34,089 bases of DNA. It comes from Alphaproteobacteria bacterium (GTDB taxonomy: Bacteria; Pseudomonadota; Alphaproteobacteria; Micropepsales; Micropepsaceae). Below the pieces are notes generated by a model that worked only from the letters and a program-made list of their open reading frames with translations, searched no databases and was not told the origin of the DNA. The position numbers and the translations under genes were made by a program. The stretch covers positions 6,006 through 40,094 of the forward strand of contig JAHFQC010000043.1 of NCBI GenBank assembly GCA_023259375.1, read 5' to 3'. Positions 10,325 to 20,435 of the stretch are shown here, one piece after another. Each line of letters starts with the position of its first letter. The first letter of the stretch is position 1.

Positions 10325-10813
10325 TCACCGGTACGGCGCGTCCAGTTCGATGTTTTTTGCGATGGCCCGCTCCCAGCGATCGCCGTTGGCGAGCAATTTG
10401 GCCTTGTCGTAGAAGAGTTCCTCGCGGGTCTCGGTCGAGAATTCCAGGTTCGGGCCTTCGACGATGGCGTCGACCGGGCACGCTTCCTGGCAATAACCGC
10501 AATAGATGCATTTGGTCATGTCGATGTCGTAGCGCGTGGTACGGCGGCTGCCGTCGTCACGCGGTTCGGCCTCGATCACGATGCACTGCGCCGGGCAGAT
10601 CGCTTCGCACAGCTTGCAAGCGATGCAACGCTCTTCGCCGGAAGGATAGCGGCGCAAGGCATGCTCGCCGCGGAACCGGGGCGATTGCGGCGCCTTCTCG
10701 AAGGGATAGTTCAGCGTCGCCTTGGGCGCGAAGAAGTAGCGCATCGAAAGCAGGAACGCCTGGACGAATTCCCAGAGGAAGATCTGGCGCGCCTTTTTAT
10801 CTAGGTATGCCAT
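10325..10813 (-). CDS. nuoI: NADH-quinone oxidoreductase subunit I
   Basis: A 162-residue ferredoxin-like subunit carrying two [4Fe-4S] clusters (N6a and N6b) that pass electrons from NuoG towards NuoB. Two CxxCxxCxxxCP motifs are present: Cys63, 66, 69, 73 and Cys102, 105, 108, 112. It starts at ATG 10813 directly abutting the nuoH stop (TAG at 10816-10814) with no spacer, and length matches the alphaproteobacterial TYKY-type subunit. Confidence 0.97.
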   Translation of the reverse strand: MAYLDKKARQIFLWEFVQAFLLSMRYFFAPKATLNYPFEKAPQSPRFRGEHALRRYPSGEERCIACKLCEAICPAQCIVIEAEPRDDGSRRTTRYDIDMTKCIYCGYCQEACPVDAIVEGPNLEFSTETREELFYDKAKLLANGDRWERAIAKNIELDAPYR

Positions 10814-11887
10814 CTAGCCTCCAAACAGGTGAGCAAAGAACGGACCCCAGACGGGGCGGACAAATACGACCCAGGCCGACGCCACTACGACCCACAGCAT
10901 CGAAACCGGCAGCAACAGCTTCCAGCCGAGGCGCATCAACTGGTCGTAGCGGTAACGCGGCACGAAGGCCTTCACCATCGAGACCATGAAGAACAGCACC
11001 ACGATCTTGGCGAGGAGCCACAACACCCCCGGCACGGCGGTCAGCGGCCAGATCGCGACCGGCGGCAGCCAGCCGCCGAGGAACATGATGCTCATCAGCG
11101 CGCAGAGCAGGATGATGTTCATGTACTCGCCGAGGAAGTAGAGCAGGAACGGCGTCGACGAGTATTCGACCATGAACCCGGCCACGAGTTCGGACTCGGC
11201 TTCCAAGAGATCGAACGGCGGGCGTTGCGTCTCGGCCAGCGACGAGATGAACATCACGATCAGCATCGGGAACAGCGGCGAGAAGATGTACCAGCCGCGC
11301 ATGTCCGGGCCCTGCGCCCGCACGATGTCCGAAAGGTTCAGCGAACCAGCGAAGATCAGCACGGTGACGATGACGAAACCGATCGAGACTTCGTAGGACA
11401 CCATCTGCGCGGCACTGCGCAGCGCGGCAAGGAAACCGTATTTCGAGTTCGACGCCCAGCCGCCCATGATGACGCCGTAGACGCCGAGCGAGGAAATCGC
11501 GAAGAGATAGAGCACGCCGACATTGATGTCGGCTACCACCCAGCCCTCGTCCAGCGGTACCACCGCCCAGGCGGCAAAGGCGAGCGTCGCCGCGATGATC
11601 GGCGCGGCCAGGAAGATCACCTTGTTCGCGGCGGCCGGAATGATCGGCTCCTTGAACATGAACTTCATGGCGTCGGCAAAAGTCTGCAACAGGCCGAAGG
11701 GACCGACCACGTTAGGGCCGCGCCGCATCTGCACTGCCGCCCAGATCTTGCGGTCGGCGAGAATCCAGAACGCGACCGAGACCATGACCACGGCCTGATA
11801 GACCACGATCAGGATCACCTGCGCGAGCGTCCAGGCCCAGGGATAGGGCAAGCCGGCGGTATGCTGGAACCAGTTGGTGAGGAACAT
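10814..11887 (-). CDS. nuoH: NADH-quinone oxidoreductase subunit H
   Basis: The ND1-like membrane subunit (357 residues from ATG 11887) that forms much of the quinone chamber with NuoB and NuoD. The conserved segments [20 protein letters not shown] and the Glu-rich loop [20 protein letters not shown] are intact. The frame is open to an ATG at 11941, but the extra 18 residues are polar and unlike NuoH, so the downstream ATG, preceded by AGGG, is preferred. It is separated from nuoG by an unusually long 166-base gap for this operon. Confidence 0.96.
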   Translation of the reverse strand: MFLTNWFQHTAGLPYPWAWTLAQVILIVVYQAVVMVSVAFWILADRKIWAAVQMRRGPNVVGPFGLLQTFADAMKFMFKEPIIPAAANKVIFLAAPIIAATLAFAAWAVVPLDEGWVVADINVGVLYLFAISSLGVYGVIMGGWASNSKYGFLAALRSAAQMVSYEVSIGFVIVTVLIFAGSLNLSDIVRAQGPDMRGWYIFSPLFPMLIVMFISSLAETQRPPFDLLEAESELVAGFMVEYSSTPFLLYFLGEYMNIILLCALMSIMFLGGWLPPVAIWPLTAVPGVLWLLAKIVVLFFMVSMVKAFVPRYRYDQLMRLGWKLLLPVSMLWVVVASAWVVFVRPVWGPFFAHLFGG

Positions 11888-12053
11888 TAGTCCCTGGCCT
11901 TCCTGTTGCCCCGCTCCGTGAGCGAGTGATTGCGAACACATGGCGGCAGCGGCCGGCCGACACGCTGGAATCCGCCCCAGCGGAAATTCGATTTACGGAT
12001 CTCCGTCCGCCCCCGTACCGGCGTGCTCACACGCACCCTGTATGTCGATCTGG
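11888..12053 (-). other. 166-base gap between nuoG and nuoH
   Basis: This is the longest non-coding stretch inside an operon whose other gaps are 0-15 bases. No convincing small gene, terminator or repeat is visible; the only in-frame extension is an 18-codon run upstream of nuoH that does not look like NuoH. It could hold an internal promoter or RNA processing site, but nothing in the sequence decides this. Confidence 0.5.
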
Positions 12054-14204
12054 TCATTCCGCCGCCTGCTTGGTTTCGTCGCTGTGGAGCAGTTCACGGC
12101 TGCAGTCAGCCATCACCTTGCTCGCCCGCGCGATTGGATTGGTAAGGTAATAGTCGGCAATCGCCTGCCCCAGCGGCACATCGGCCGCAAGCACACCATC
12201 CGTTCCGACGGCATTCCACACGGCCGGATAGGCGCCTTCCCACGCCGGCACCTGCCCGAGCTTGTCGTATTGCGGCAGGTCCGCCACCAGCGCCCGGCGC
12301 AGATCGGCCAGCGAGTCGTACGGCAGCCTATGCCCCAGCACATCGGACAAGGCGCGGATGATCGCCCAGTCTTCGCGGGCTTCGCCCGGCGGGAACACGG
12401 CGCGCTGCGCTTCCTGCACCCGGCCTTCGAAATTGGCGTAGAGCCCGTCCTTTTCAGTGAAGGCCGCGCCCGGCAGGATAACGTCGGCGTAGTTCGCGCC
12501 GGTATCGCCATGGCTGCCCTGATAGACCACAAACGGCCGGCCCATGTTTTCAAGCGGCAATTCGTCGGCGCCGAGCAGATAGATGAAGTTGACCTCGCCC
12601 TTCTGCGCGCCCTCGATGATGCCGGCGACATCGCGGCCGCCCGGATTTTCGTCCGTAGCAGGCGCCGGCAGGAAGCCGAGATCGAGCGCGGCGACGCGGC
12701 TCGCGGCGGTATGAAGAATGTTGAAGCCGATCCAGCCGCCTTCCGCCGGCGTACCGGCGGGACCGATCATGCCGGTCTCTCGCGCAATGCGGGCGGCTTT
12801 GGCGAGGATCGCCGCTCCATCCGCACGAGCGAGCGCGCCACCGCCGAGGATCAGCATCGGCCGCTTGGCACTGCGCAGGACTTCCGCGAATGGATGCGAC
12901 CCATCGGCCAGTGCGTTGAGCACATCGACGCCGGTCCCAAGCTGCTCCGCCGGATATGTGAGGTCGACCGGTTCGCCGACACTGGCGATCTTGAGCGGTC
13001 CGTTCAGCCACGCCTTGCGGATGCGCGCGTTCAGCACCGGCGCTTCCCAGCGCGGATTGCAGCCAATCAACAGCAGCGCATCGGCGGCATCAACCCCGGC
13101 GATGGTGGAGTTGAAGAGATAGGTCGGACGCGAACCGCCGCCGATCTTGGCGCCATCCTGGCGGCAATCGAGATGCGGCACGCCGAGACGCGTCATCAGA
13201 TCCTTCAGCGCCTTGATCTCTTCCGCCGCGGCCAGATCGCCGACGATCGCCGCCATATGATCGGGCGTGGTTGCCTTGATGCGCGCTGCGATGGTCGCGA
13301 AGGCATCCGCCCACGACGCCGGCATCAGCTTGCCGTTCTTGCGCACATACGGCTTGTCGAGACGCTGCGAGCCGAGGCCGTCCCAGATATGGCGGCCCTT
13401 GTCGTGCAGCCATTCCTCGTTGATGTCATCATTGAGGCGCGGCAGGACGCGCATCACCGCCCGGCCACGGGTGTCGACGCGGGTGTTGCAGCCCTGCGCA
13501 TCCATGATGTCGATGGTTTCGGTGTGCTTCAGCTCCCACGGACGCGAGGTGTAGGAATACGGCTTCGAGGTCAGCGCTCCGACCGGGCAGAGATCGACCA
13601 CATTGCCGGAAAGCTCGGACGAGAACGCCTTTTCGAGATAGGTCGTGATCTCCATGTCCTCGCCGCGGCCGGTGGCACCGAGATCGGGCACACCCGCGAT
13701 TTCGGTGGCGAAGCGGACGCAGCGGGTGCACTGGATGCAACGGGTCATCTGGGTCTTGATCAACGGACCCATGTACTTGTCTTCGACGGCGCGCTTGTTC
13801 TCATGGAAGCGATGGAAGGCGGCGCGGCCGTAGCCCATCGCCTGATCCTGCAGATCGCACTCGCCGCCCTGGTCGCAGATCGGGCAATCGAGCGGATGGT
13901 TGATGAGCAGGAATTCCATCACGCCTTCGCGCGCTTTGCGCACCACCGGCGAGTTGGTGTTGATGCGCGCCGGCGTGCCGTCCTTGTTGGGGAAGATGTC
14001 CTTCACCTGCAGCGAGCACGACGCCTGCGGCTTCGGGGCGCCGACCCACTCCACCAAGCACATGCGGCAGTTGCCGGCGACGCTCAGGCGCTCGTGATAG
14101 CAGAAGCGCGGAATCTCAGCACCGGCCTGCTCGCAGGCCTGCAACAGCGTGAGGTTGTCCTCCGCCTCGATTTCCTTGCCGTCGATGATCAGCTTGCGGG
14201 GCAT
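12054..14204 (-). CDS. nuoG: NADH-quinone oxidoreductase subunit G
   Basis: A 716-residue iron-sulfur subunit of the peripheral arm. The N-terminal ferredoxin domain has the [2Fe-2S] ligands Cys35, 46, 49 and 63. The His-Cys3 [4Fe-4S] site is His103, Cys107, 110, 116, and a third cluster site is Cys156, 159, 162 with Cys206 in DLCPVGAL. The remaining 500 residues resemble a molybdopterin oxidoreductase domain without cofactor ligands, as usual in NuoG. The extra N7 cluster cysteines found in E. coli are not seen, which is typical for this class. ATG 14204 follows the SGNH hydrolase gene by three bases. Confidence 0.97.
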   Translation of the reverse strand: MPRKLIIDGKEIEAEDNLTLLQACEQAGAEIPRFCYHERLSVAGNCRMCLVEWVGAPKPQASCSLQVKDIFPNKDGTPARINTNSPVVRKAREGVMEFLLINHPLDCPICDQGGECDLQDQAMGYGRAAFHRFHENKRAVEDKYMGPLIKTQMTRCIQCTRCVRFATEIAGVPDLGATGRGEDMEITTYLEKAFSSELSGNVVDLCPVGALTSKPYSYTSRPWELKHTETIDIMDAQGCNTRVDTRGRAVMRVLPRLNDDINEEWLHDKGRHIWDGLGSQRLDKPYVRKNGKLMPASWADAFATIAARIKATTPDHMAAIVGDLAAAEEIKALKDLMTRLGVPHLDCRQDGAKIGGGSRPTYLFNSTIAGVDAADALLLIGCNPRWEAPVLNARIRKAWLNGPLKIASVGEPVDLTYPAEQLGTGVDVLNALADGSHPFAEVLRSAKRPMLILGGGALARADGAAILAKAARIARETGMIGPAGTPAEGGWIGFNILHTAASRVAALDLGFLPAPATDENPGGRDVAGIIEGAQKGEVNFIYLLGADELPLENMGRPFVVYQGSHGDTGANYADVILPGAAFTEKDGLYANFEGRVQEAQRAVFPPGEAREDWAIIRALSDVLGHRLPYDSLADLRRALVADLPQYDKLGQVPAWEGAYPAVWNAVGTDGVLAADVPLGQAIADYYLTNPIARASKVMADCSRELLHSDETKQAAE

Positions 14205-14207
14205 GGG

Positions 14208-14969
14208 TCAGTTGTTCTCGATGTAGGGACGGATGAGATCACGCCAGCGCAAATAGCCCTGGCCGGAAAGATGGATGTCGTCGGGCGTCAGAGACGGATC
14301 GAGCCGTCCGTTGGCGACAAAAGGGGAATAGAGATCGACATAGGGCAGACCGCGCTTGTCGGCCATCGCTTTGATCAGCGCATTCATCGTGCGCACCTTC
14401 TCGTCGAACTGCGGCTGGCGCGGCAACAGGCCTTGCACCACGATCTTCACGCCGGGCACGCCCTTCTGCAGCGCAACGATGCAATCGTCGATGTTCGCGA
14501 CGATCTCGGCGGGAGTATAGCGAGCGAATTCGACGTCGTTGGTGCCGATCTCGAGGATCACTTTCGCCGGTTGCGCGATCACGACCTGCCCGATGCGCGC
14601 CTTGAGCCCGACCGTGGTATCGCCGGCGATGCCGAAGTTGCGGCTGCGGACGTCGGGGAAAAACTCGTTCCAGCGCATCCAGTCGGTCAGGCTGTCGCCG
14701 ACGAACGCCACCCCGCCCTTGAGCGGCGGCATGACGCCGAACTGGGTCACGCGCAGAACGTAGGTGTTGATGTCCCAGGAATGCGGAAAATCGCTCACAG
14801 CCGGCATCACCACGCCGACCGACGCCGTCGCCGGACGAACCGACGCATAGGGATCAACGGGAGCCGCCGCAGCAGCAACGGGAGGCTGTTGTGGCGCCGT
14901 CGTCGAGCAGCCGCCCGCAGCCCCGATGAGGCTGGCGGCAAGAACGACTTTGACGACGCGCATATTCAC
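14208..14969 (-). CDS. SGNH/GDSL hydrolase, probable lipoprotein, embedded in the nuo operon
   Basis: A 253-residue protein with an N-terminal hydrophobic signal ending in AAGGC (Cys21), a weak lipobox, then an Ala/Pro-rich linker. The SGNH blocks are clear: block I VGDSLTDW with nucleophile Ser93, block II NFGIAGDTT (Gly113), block III GTND (Asn144), and block V DDIHLSGQGY with Asp230 and His233. It is therefore likely an active, envelope-located esterase, lipase or acyl-hydrolase; the substrate is unknown. It lies between nuoF and nuoG, five and four bases or fewer from its neighbours, which is not part of the usual complex I gene set. The start is GTG 14969 (GGAA eight bases before) or ATG 14963. 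Confidence 0.85.
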   Translation of the reverse strand: MNMRVVKVVLAASLIGAAGGCSTTAPQQPPVAAAAAPVDPYASVRPATASVGVVMPAVSDFPHSWDINTYVLRVTQFGVMPPLKGGVAFVGDSLTDWMRWNEFFPDVRSRNFGIAGDTTVGLKARIGQVVIAQPAKVILEIGTNDVEFARYTPAEIVANIDDCIVALQKGVPGVKIVVQGLLPRQPQFDEKVRTMNALIKAMADKRGLPYVDLYSPFVANGRLDPSLTPDDIHLSGQGYLRWRDLIRPYIENN

Positions 14970-14973
14970 GATT

Positions 14974-15393
14974 TCAATTCCGTTGCTGACAGATCAGGGC
15001 CCGCATACGCGGCGAGTAATGACCGCAATAGCCCTGCTTGGCGTAGTAATCCGAACAGAGATAAGCCCGATGCGCCCCCAGCTGCGTCTTGGCGACCGCT
15101 TCCCACTCACCGTCCGGCACCAGACGCAGGCATTCGTCGAGCGTGTAGACCAGACGCGCGACGTACCACTCATAGCGTTCGAACTCCTGCTTCGAGCCGC
15201 CCACAGTCAAAGCCCCCATATCGAGTTCGACCGGATCGGACAGACGCGGATGCAGAAGCGCGATATCGCAATGCGAAAGATAGAGTTCCTTCGCCTTGGC
15301 ATTGCGCCACTTGAACATATTGGCAATGGCGATGCCGGCCGTCACAGCCATCAGCGCCATCAATCCGAGCGGCGGTCTGACGATGTTTGTCAT
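14974..15393 (-). CDS. membrane-anchored protein of unknown function with five cysteines, embedded in the nuo operon
   Basis: I do not recognise this 139-residue protein. It has one N-terminal hydrophobic helix (about residues 8-27) and a mostly helical, acidic and tyrosine-rich remainder with cysteines at 42, 88, 113, 123 and 135. Segments such as LHPRLSDPVELDMG and FERYEWYVARLVYTLDECL loosely resemble DUF6082-like membrane-anchored proteins, a weak comparison. The start is ATG 15393 with AAGGAG seven bases upstream; a GTG at 15426 overlapping the nuoF stop would add 11 residues. It sits between nuoF and the SGNH hydrolase gene, so it is probably co-transcribed with complex I. Confidence 0.75.
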   Translation of the reverse strand: MTNIVRPPLGLMALMAVTAGIAIANMFKWRNAKAKELYLSHCDIALLHPRLSDPVELDMGALTVGGSKQEFERYEWYVARLVYTLDECLRLVPDGEWEAVAKTQLGAHRAYLCSDYYAKQGYCGHYSPRMRALICQQRN

Positions 15394-15422
15394 GACATGT
15401 CTCCTTTCGCCCTTCCCAAATC

Positions 15423-16705
<1,283 letters not shown>

Positions 16706-16706
<1 letters not shown>

Positions 16707-17317
16707 CACACCTTATCCTTCAGCGTCGCGAGCAACGTCGTCGGCCCGCCTTCGGGTTCGGAAGAATGGCGGCCGATCTGCGAACCCGGCTTCGGCGTCT
16801 CGCCGCGGCGGATGGCTTCGAGGATTTCCTCGGTCTTCTCGCCAGTGAGATCCTCGTAGGGATCGGAATTGATCAGGACCATCGGCGCGTTCACGCAGGC
16901 GCCGAGGCATTCGACCTCTTCCCACGAGAATTCGCCGTCGGCGGAAACCGTGTGCGGCTTGTCGGAGATGTGCTTCTTGCAAGCCTTCACGACGTCATCA
17001 GAACCGCGCAGCCAGCATGGCGTCGTGGTGCAAACCTGGACATGATGCTTACCGACCGGCGCCAGATGAAACATGGTGTAGAAGGTCGCGACTTCCAAAA
17101 CGCGGATGTAGGGCATGTCGAGGATCTTCGCGACTTCCTCGATCATCGGCTTGGTCACCCAGCCTTCCTGCTCCTGCCCGATCCACAACGCGGAGATCAC
17201 CGCGGAACGCTGCCGTCCAGGGGGGAATTTGGCGATCCACTGATTGACCCGCGCCCTGTTCTCTTCGCTGAACGCGAAGCTGGCAGGCTGTTCTTCATGC
17301 AGACGGCGTGCACTCAC
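16706..17317 (-). CDS. nuoE: NADH-quinone oxidoreductase subunit E
   Basis: A 203-residue thioredoxin-like subunit holding the [2Fe-2S] cluster N1a. The four ligands are Cys96 and Cys101 (CTTTPC) and Cys137 and Cys141 (CLGAC). The start is GTG 17317, overlapping the nuoD stop by four bases (GTGA). Compared with the E. coli protein it has a longer C-terminal tail after residue 165, as in many alphaproteobacterial NuoE proteins. Confidence 0.97.
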
Positions 17318-18546
17318 CGGTCCACCTCCCCAAACACGACATCGATGGAACCGATCACACTCGACACGTCGGCCAGCATGTGGCCCTTCGTGAAATATTC
17401 GAGCGCCTGCAGCGAGGCGTAGCTCGGCGCGCGGATCTTGCAGCGGTACGGCTTGTTGGAGCCGTCCGACACCAGATAGACGCCGAATTCGCCCTTGGGC
17501 GCTTCGACCGAAGCATAGACCTCGCCTTCCGGCACCTTGAAGCCTTCGGTGTAGAGCTTGAAGTGATGGATCAGCGCTTCCATCGAGCTCTTCATCTCGG
17601 CACGGCGCGGCGGCACGACCTTATGATCGACCGAAACAACCGGACCGGACGGCATCTTCGCGAGGCACTGCTGCATGATCTTGGTCGACTGACGCATCTC
17701 TTCGACGCGCATGCAGTAACGATCGTAATTGTCGCCGTTCTTGCCGACCGGAACCTGGAATTCGAGTTCGCTGTAGCACTCGTACGGCTGGGCCCGGCGC
17801 AAATCCCACGGCACACCGGTCGACCGCAGCAGCACACCGGTGAGGCCGTATTGCTCCGCCGCTTCGCGCGTGAGCTTGGCGATCTCGACGTTACGCTGCT
17901 TGAAGATGCGGTTGTCGGTGAGCAGGGTTTCGATGTCGTCCAGCACCTTCGGGAAGTGCTCGCAGAACGCGACCATGTCCTCGATCAGCTTGGGCGGCAG
18001 ATCCTGGTGCACACCGCCGGGGCGGAAATAGTTGGCGTGCAGCCGCGCGCCACAGGCCGCCTCGTAGAAGTTCATCAGTTTTTCGCGCTCTTCGAAGCCC
18101 CACAACGGCGGGGTGAGCGCACCGACGTCCATCGCCTGGGTGGTGACCTGCAACAGATGCGAAAGGATACGGCCGACTTCGCAGAACAGGACGCGGATGT
18201 ATTGGCCGCGCTTGGGCACTTCGAGCCCGAGGAGCTTTTCGATCGCCAGGCAATAGGCGTGCTCCTGGTTCATCGGCGCGACGTAATCGAGCCGGTCGAA
18301 GTACGGAATGTTCTGGATATAGGTCTTGTGCTCCATCAGCTTTTCGGTGCCGCGATGGAGAAGACCGATATGCGGATCGACGCGGGTGACGAGTTCGCCG
18401 TCCAGTTCCAGCACCAGACGCAGCACGCCATGCGCCGCCGGATGCTGCGGCCCAAAATTGATGGTGATGCGGCCGTCTTCGCTCTTCTGGCCGTCTTTAA
18501 GCCAGGGCGGGCATTCGTCGGGGCGGAAGGTATCGTAATCTTTCAT
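17314..18546 (-). CDS. nuoD: NADH-quinone oxidoreductase subunit D
   Basis: A 410-residue, 49-kDa-type subunit related to the large subunit of [NiFe] hydrogenases; with NuoB it forms the quinone-reducing site. The segment [21 protein letters not shown] (about residues 31-51) includes the conserved His of the quinone pocket. The C-terminus ends in [13 protein letters not shown], as in mitochondrial-type proteins. The ATG at 18546 lies one base after the nuoC stop. Nickel-ligand cysteines are absent, as expected. Confidence 0.97.
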   Translation of the reverse strand: MKDYDTFRPDECPPWLKDGQKSEDGRITINFGPQHPAAHGVLRLVLELDGELVTRVDPHIGLLHRGTEKLMEHKTYIQNIPYFDRLDYVAPMNQEHAYCLAIEKLLGLEVPKRGQYIRVLFCEVGRILSHLLQVTTQAMDVGALTPPLWGFEEREKLMNFYEAACGARLHANYFRPGGVHQDLPPKLIEDMVAFCEHFPKVLDDIETLLTDNRIFKQRNVEIAKLTREAAEQYGLTGVLLRSTGVPWDLRRAQPYECYSELEFQVPVGKNGDNYDRYCMRVEEMRQSTKIMQQCLAKMPSGPVVSVDHKVVPPRRAEMKSSMEALIHHFKLYTEGFKVPEGEVYASVEAPKGEFGVYLVSDGSNKPYRCKIRAPSYASLQALEYFTKGHMLADVSSVIGSIDVVFGEVDR

Positions 18547-18547
18547 G

Positions 18548-19177
18548 TCACTTCTTCCCCGGATCGCCGCTCGTCGCGTTTGGCGCCATCGCTGCCTTCT
18601 CGTCGCTCGGCAGGATGTGCGGAGCGCCTTCCCAGGGGCTGAGGAAATCGAACTCGCGGAATTCCTGCACCAACTGCACCGGCTGATAGGCGACGCGCTT
18701 CAGATCGTCGTCGTAACGCAGTTCGACGAAGCCGGTAACCGGGAAGTCCTTGCGCAAGGGATGGCCTTCGAAGCCGTAATCGGTAAGCAGGCGGCGCAGG
18801 TCGGGATGGCCTTCGAACTTCACGCCGTACATGTCCCAGGCTTCGCGCTCGAACCATTGCGCGCCCTCGAACACCCCGATCGCGGTCGGCACCGGCGTTA
18901 CCTCGTCGGTTTCGACCTTGATGCGGATGCGCGCGTTCTTGGTCAGCGACAACAGGTGATAGACGATGTCGAACCGCTTCGCGCGAGCCGGGTAATCGGC
19001 GCCGCAGATGTCGATCAGGGTCTTGAACGCAAAGTCGTCGCGCAAGGCCGTCAGCACGCGAACGATGTCGGCCGCGTTGGCCGACACCGTCAATTCGCCA
19101 AAGGCGATTTTCGTGCCCGTCACCGCACCGCCGAGCGCCGCCGATATTTCCGCAGCCAGAGCCGCCAGATCGATCAT
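18548..19177 (-). CDS. nuoC: NADH-quinone oxidoreductase subunit C
   Basis: A 209-residue, 30-kDa-type subunit of the peripheral arm, encoded separately from nuoD (they are fused in enterobacteria). The signature [20 protein letters not shown] and the following [18 protein letters not shown] match the family. The start ATG at 19177 overlaps the upstream monooxygenase-like gene by four bases. The C-terminal tail after about residue 190 is short and polar. Confidence 0.96.
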   Translation of the reverse strand: MIDLAALAAEISAALGGAVTGTKIAFGELTVSANAADIVRVLTALRDDFAFKTLIDICGADYPARAKRFDIVYHLLSLTKNARIRIKVETDEVTPVPTAIGVFEGAQWFEREAWDMYGVKFEGHPDLRRLLTDYGFEGHPLRKDFPVTGFVELRYDDDLKRVAYQPVQLVQEFREFDFLSPWEGAPHILPSDEKAAMAPNATSGDPGKK

Positions 19178-19488
19178 CGTCTCTCCTCAAGCACCAGCAC
19201 GTAGTGTTTCACCCGCGCATCGAAGGACTCGAGCGCCTCGCGGGTCTCCTTCTCGATCACGGCATGTTCAGCCCGCCCCGGGCCGGTGTATTCGTTGATC
19301 GCATCCATCGTCTCCCAGCGCGAGATGACAACGAACTCGATGCGGCTGTTGTGGATGCGCTCCAGCACCTCGACACCGCGGAATCCCGCAATGGCGCGAA
19401 AGCGCGGCAGGTACACTTCGGCGAACTGACGACGATACTCTTCGGCGTTTTCTTCCAGGGCTACCCCTGTCCAGACGCGTACGATCAT
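19174..19488 (-). CDS. ABM-fold (antibiotic biosynthesis monooxygenase-like) protein embedded in the nuo operon
   Basis: A 104-residue protein with the dimeric alpha/beta ferredoxin-like pattern of ABM/HmoA-type proteins: an N-terminal strand [11 protein letters not shown], a helix ending in [17 protein letters not shown], then [19 protein letters not shown], a typical W-x-[ST]-x-[DE]-A segment. Family members include small-molecule monooxygenases, heme-degrading enzymes and proteins of unknown role, so the substrate cannot be inferred. It lies between nuoB (15-base gap) and nuoC (four-base ATGA overlap), so it is translated with complex I. This gene is not a known complex I subunit. Confidence 0.85.
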   Translation of the reverse strand: MIVRVWTGVALEENAEEYRRQFAEVYLPRFRAIAGFRGVEVLERIHNSRIEFVVISRWETMDAINEYTGPGRAEHAVIEKETREALESFDARVKHYVLVLEERR

Positions 19489-19503
19489 AGCCTTGCCCCA
19501 AAG

Positions 19504-20079
19504 TTATCTGTCGATGGTTCCCGTGCGGCGGATCTTCCGCTGCAGCATCAACAGGCCATAAACCAGCGCCTCGGCCGTCGGCGGACAACCGGGTACGTAG
19601 ATATCGACCGGCACGATGCGATCGCAACCGCGCACAACCGAATAGCTGTAGTGATAGTAGCCGCCGCCGTTGGCGCACGACCCCATCGAAATCACATACC
19701 GCGGCTCCGGCATCTGGTCGTAGACCTTGCGCAGGGCCGGCGCCATCTTGTTGCACAGCGTGCCGGCGACGATCATCACGTCGGACTGGCGCGGCGAAGC
19801 GCGCGGCGCGATACCGAAGCGCTCGAGATCGTAGCGCGGCATTGAGGCCTGCATCATCTCGATGGCGCAGCAGGCGAGCCCGAACGTCATCCACATCAAC
19901 GAGCCGGTGCGGGCCCAGTTGATCAACAGATGCGCGGGCGCGACCAGGAAGCCCTTGTCGGCCCATTCGGCCTTCATGGCTTCGAAATAGGGATCATTCG
20001 GCGCAATCGGCCCCGCCCCTTCGACGCCTGCGCGCCCGGCGGATCCGTATGGGTTTCGGCCGGCCGGAATCACTCCCAT
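19504..20079 (-). CDS. nuoB: NADH-quinone oxidoreductase subunit B
   Basis: A 191-residue subunit carrying the terminal [4Fe-4S] cluster N2 that reduces quinone. The ligands are the tandem Cys70-Cys71 ([10 protein letters not shown]), Cys135 (GSCANGG) and Cys165 (PGCPPT). The start is ATG 20079 with GGGAG seven bases upstream, overlapping nuoA by ten bases. A GTG at 20100 would add seven residues but increases the overlap to 31 bases. The N-terminal Gly/Pro-rich tail is longer than in E. coli, as in many alphaproteobacteria. Confidence 0.97.
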   Translation of the reverse strand: MGVIPAGRNPYGSAGRAGVEGAGPIAPNDPYFEAMKAEWADKGFLVAPAHLLINWARTGSLMWMTFGLACCAIEMMQASMPRYDLERFGIAPRASPRQSDVMIVAGTLCNKMAPALRKVYDQMPEPRYVISMGSCANGGGYYHYSYSVVRGCDRIVPVDIYVPGCPPTAEALVYGLLMLQRKIRRTGTIDR

Positions 20080-20435
20080 TCCAGGGCTCCCTTCTTCCAC
20101 TCATAGATGAAACCGATGGTCAGAACCCCGAGGAACACCATCATCGACCAGAAGGCGAACACACCGGTCGCGCCGAGGGTGATCGCCCAGGGGAACAGGA
20201 ACGCCACTTCGAGATCGAAGATGATGAACAGGATCGAGACCAGATAGTAGCGGATGTCGAACTTCATGCGGGCGTCGCCGAAAGCGTTGAAGCCGCATTC
20301 GTAGGCCGACAGCTTTTCCGCATCCGGGCTCTTGGGCGCCACGACGTACGGCACGATCACCAAAGCGATGGTGATGGCCGCCCCGACGGCGATGAATATC
20401 AGGATCGGCAGGTACTCGAGGAGGAGTTTTTCCAT
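20070..20435 (-). CDS. nuoA: NADH-quinone oxidoreductase subunit A
   Basis: A 121-residue, three-helix subunit homologous to ND3, the first gene of the operon. The loop [20 protein letters not shown] contains the conserved cysteine that changes exposure in the active/deactive transition of mitochondrial complex I. The start is ATG 20435 with AAGGA upstream; a GTG directly before it would add one residue. It is preceded by a 207-base spacer that must contain the operon's promoter. Confidence 0.97.
   Translation of the reverse strand: MEKLLLEYLPILIFIAVGAAITIALVIVPYVVAPKSPDAEKLSAYECGFNAFGDARMKFDIRYYLVSILFIIFDLEVAFLFPWAITLGATGVFAFWSMMVFLGVLTIGFIYEWKKGALEWE

Noticed and set aside
11940..15314. 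Plus-strand open frame of 1124 codons opposite nuoG and the SGNH hydrolase gene
   Set aside because: Same reason: codon bias of the minus-strand genes keeps the opposite frame open. It spans several real genes and has no domain signature.
18543..19190. Minus-strand open frame overlapping nuoC in another frame
   Set aside because: The nuoC frame contains the conserved family signatures; this frame is Arg-rich and overlaps it almost completely.
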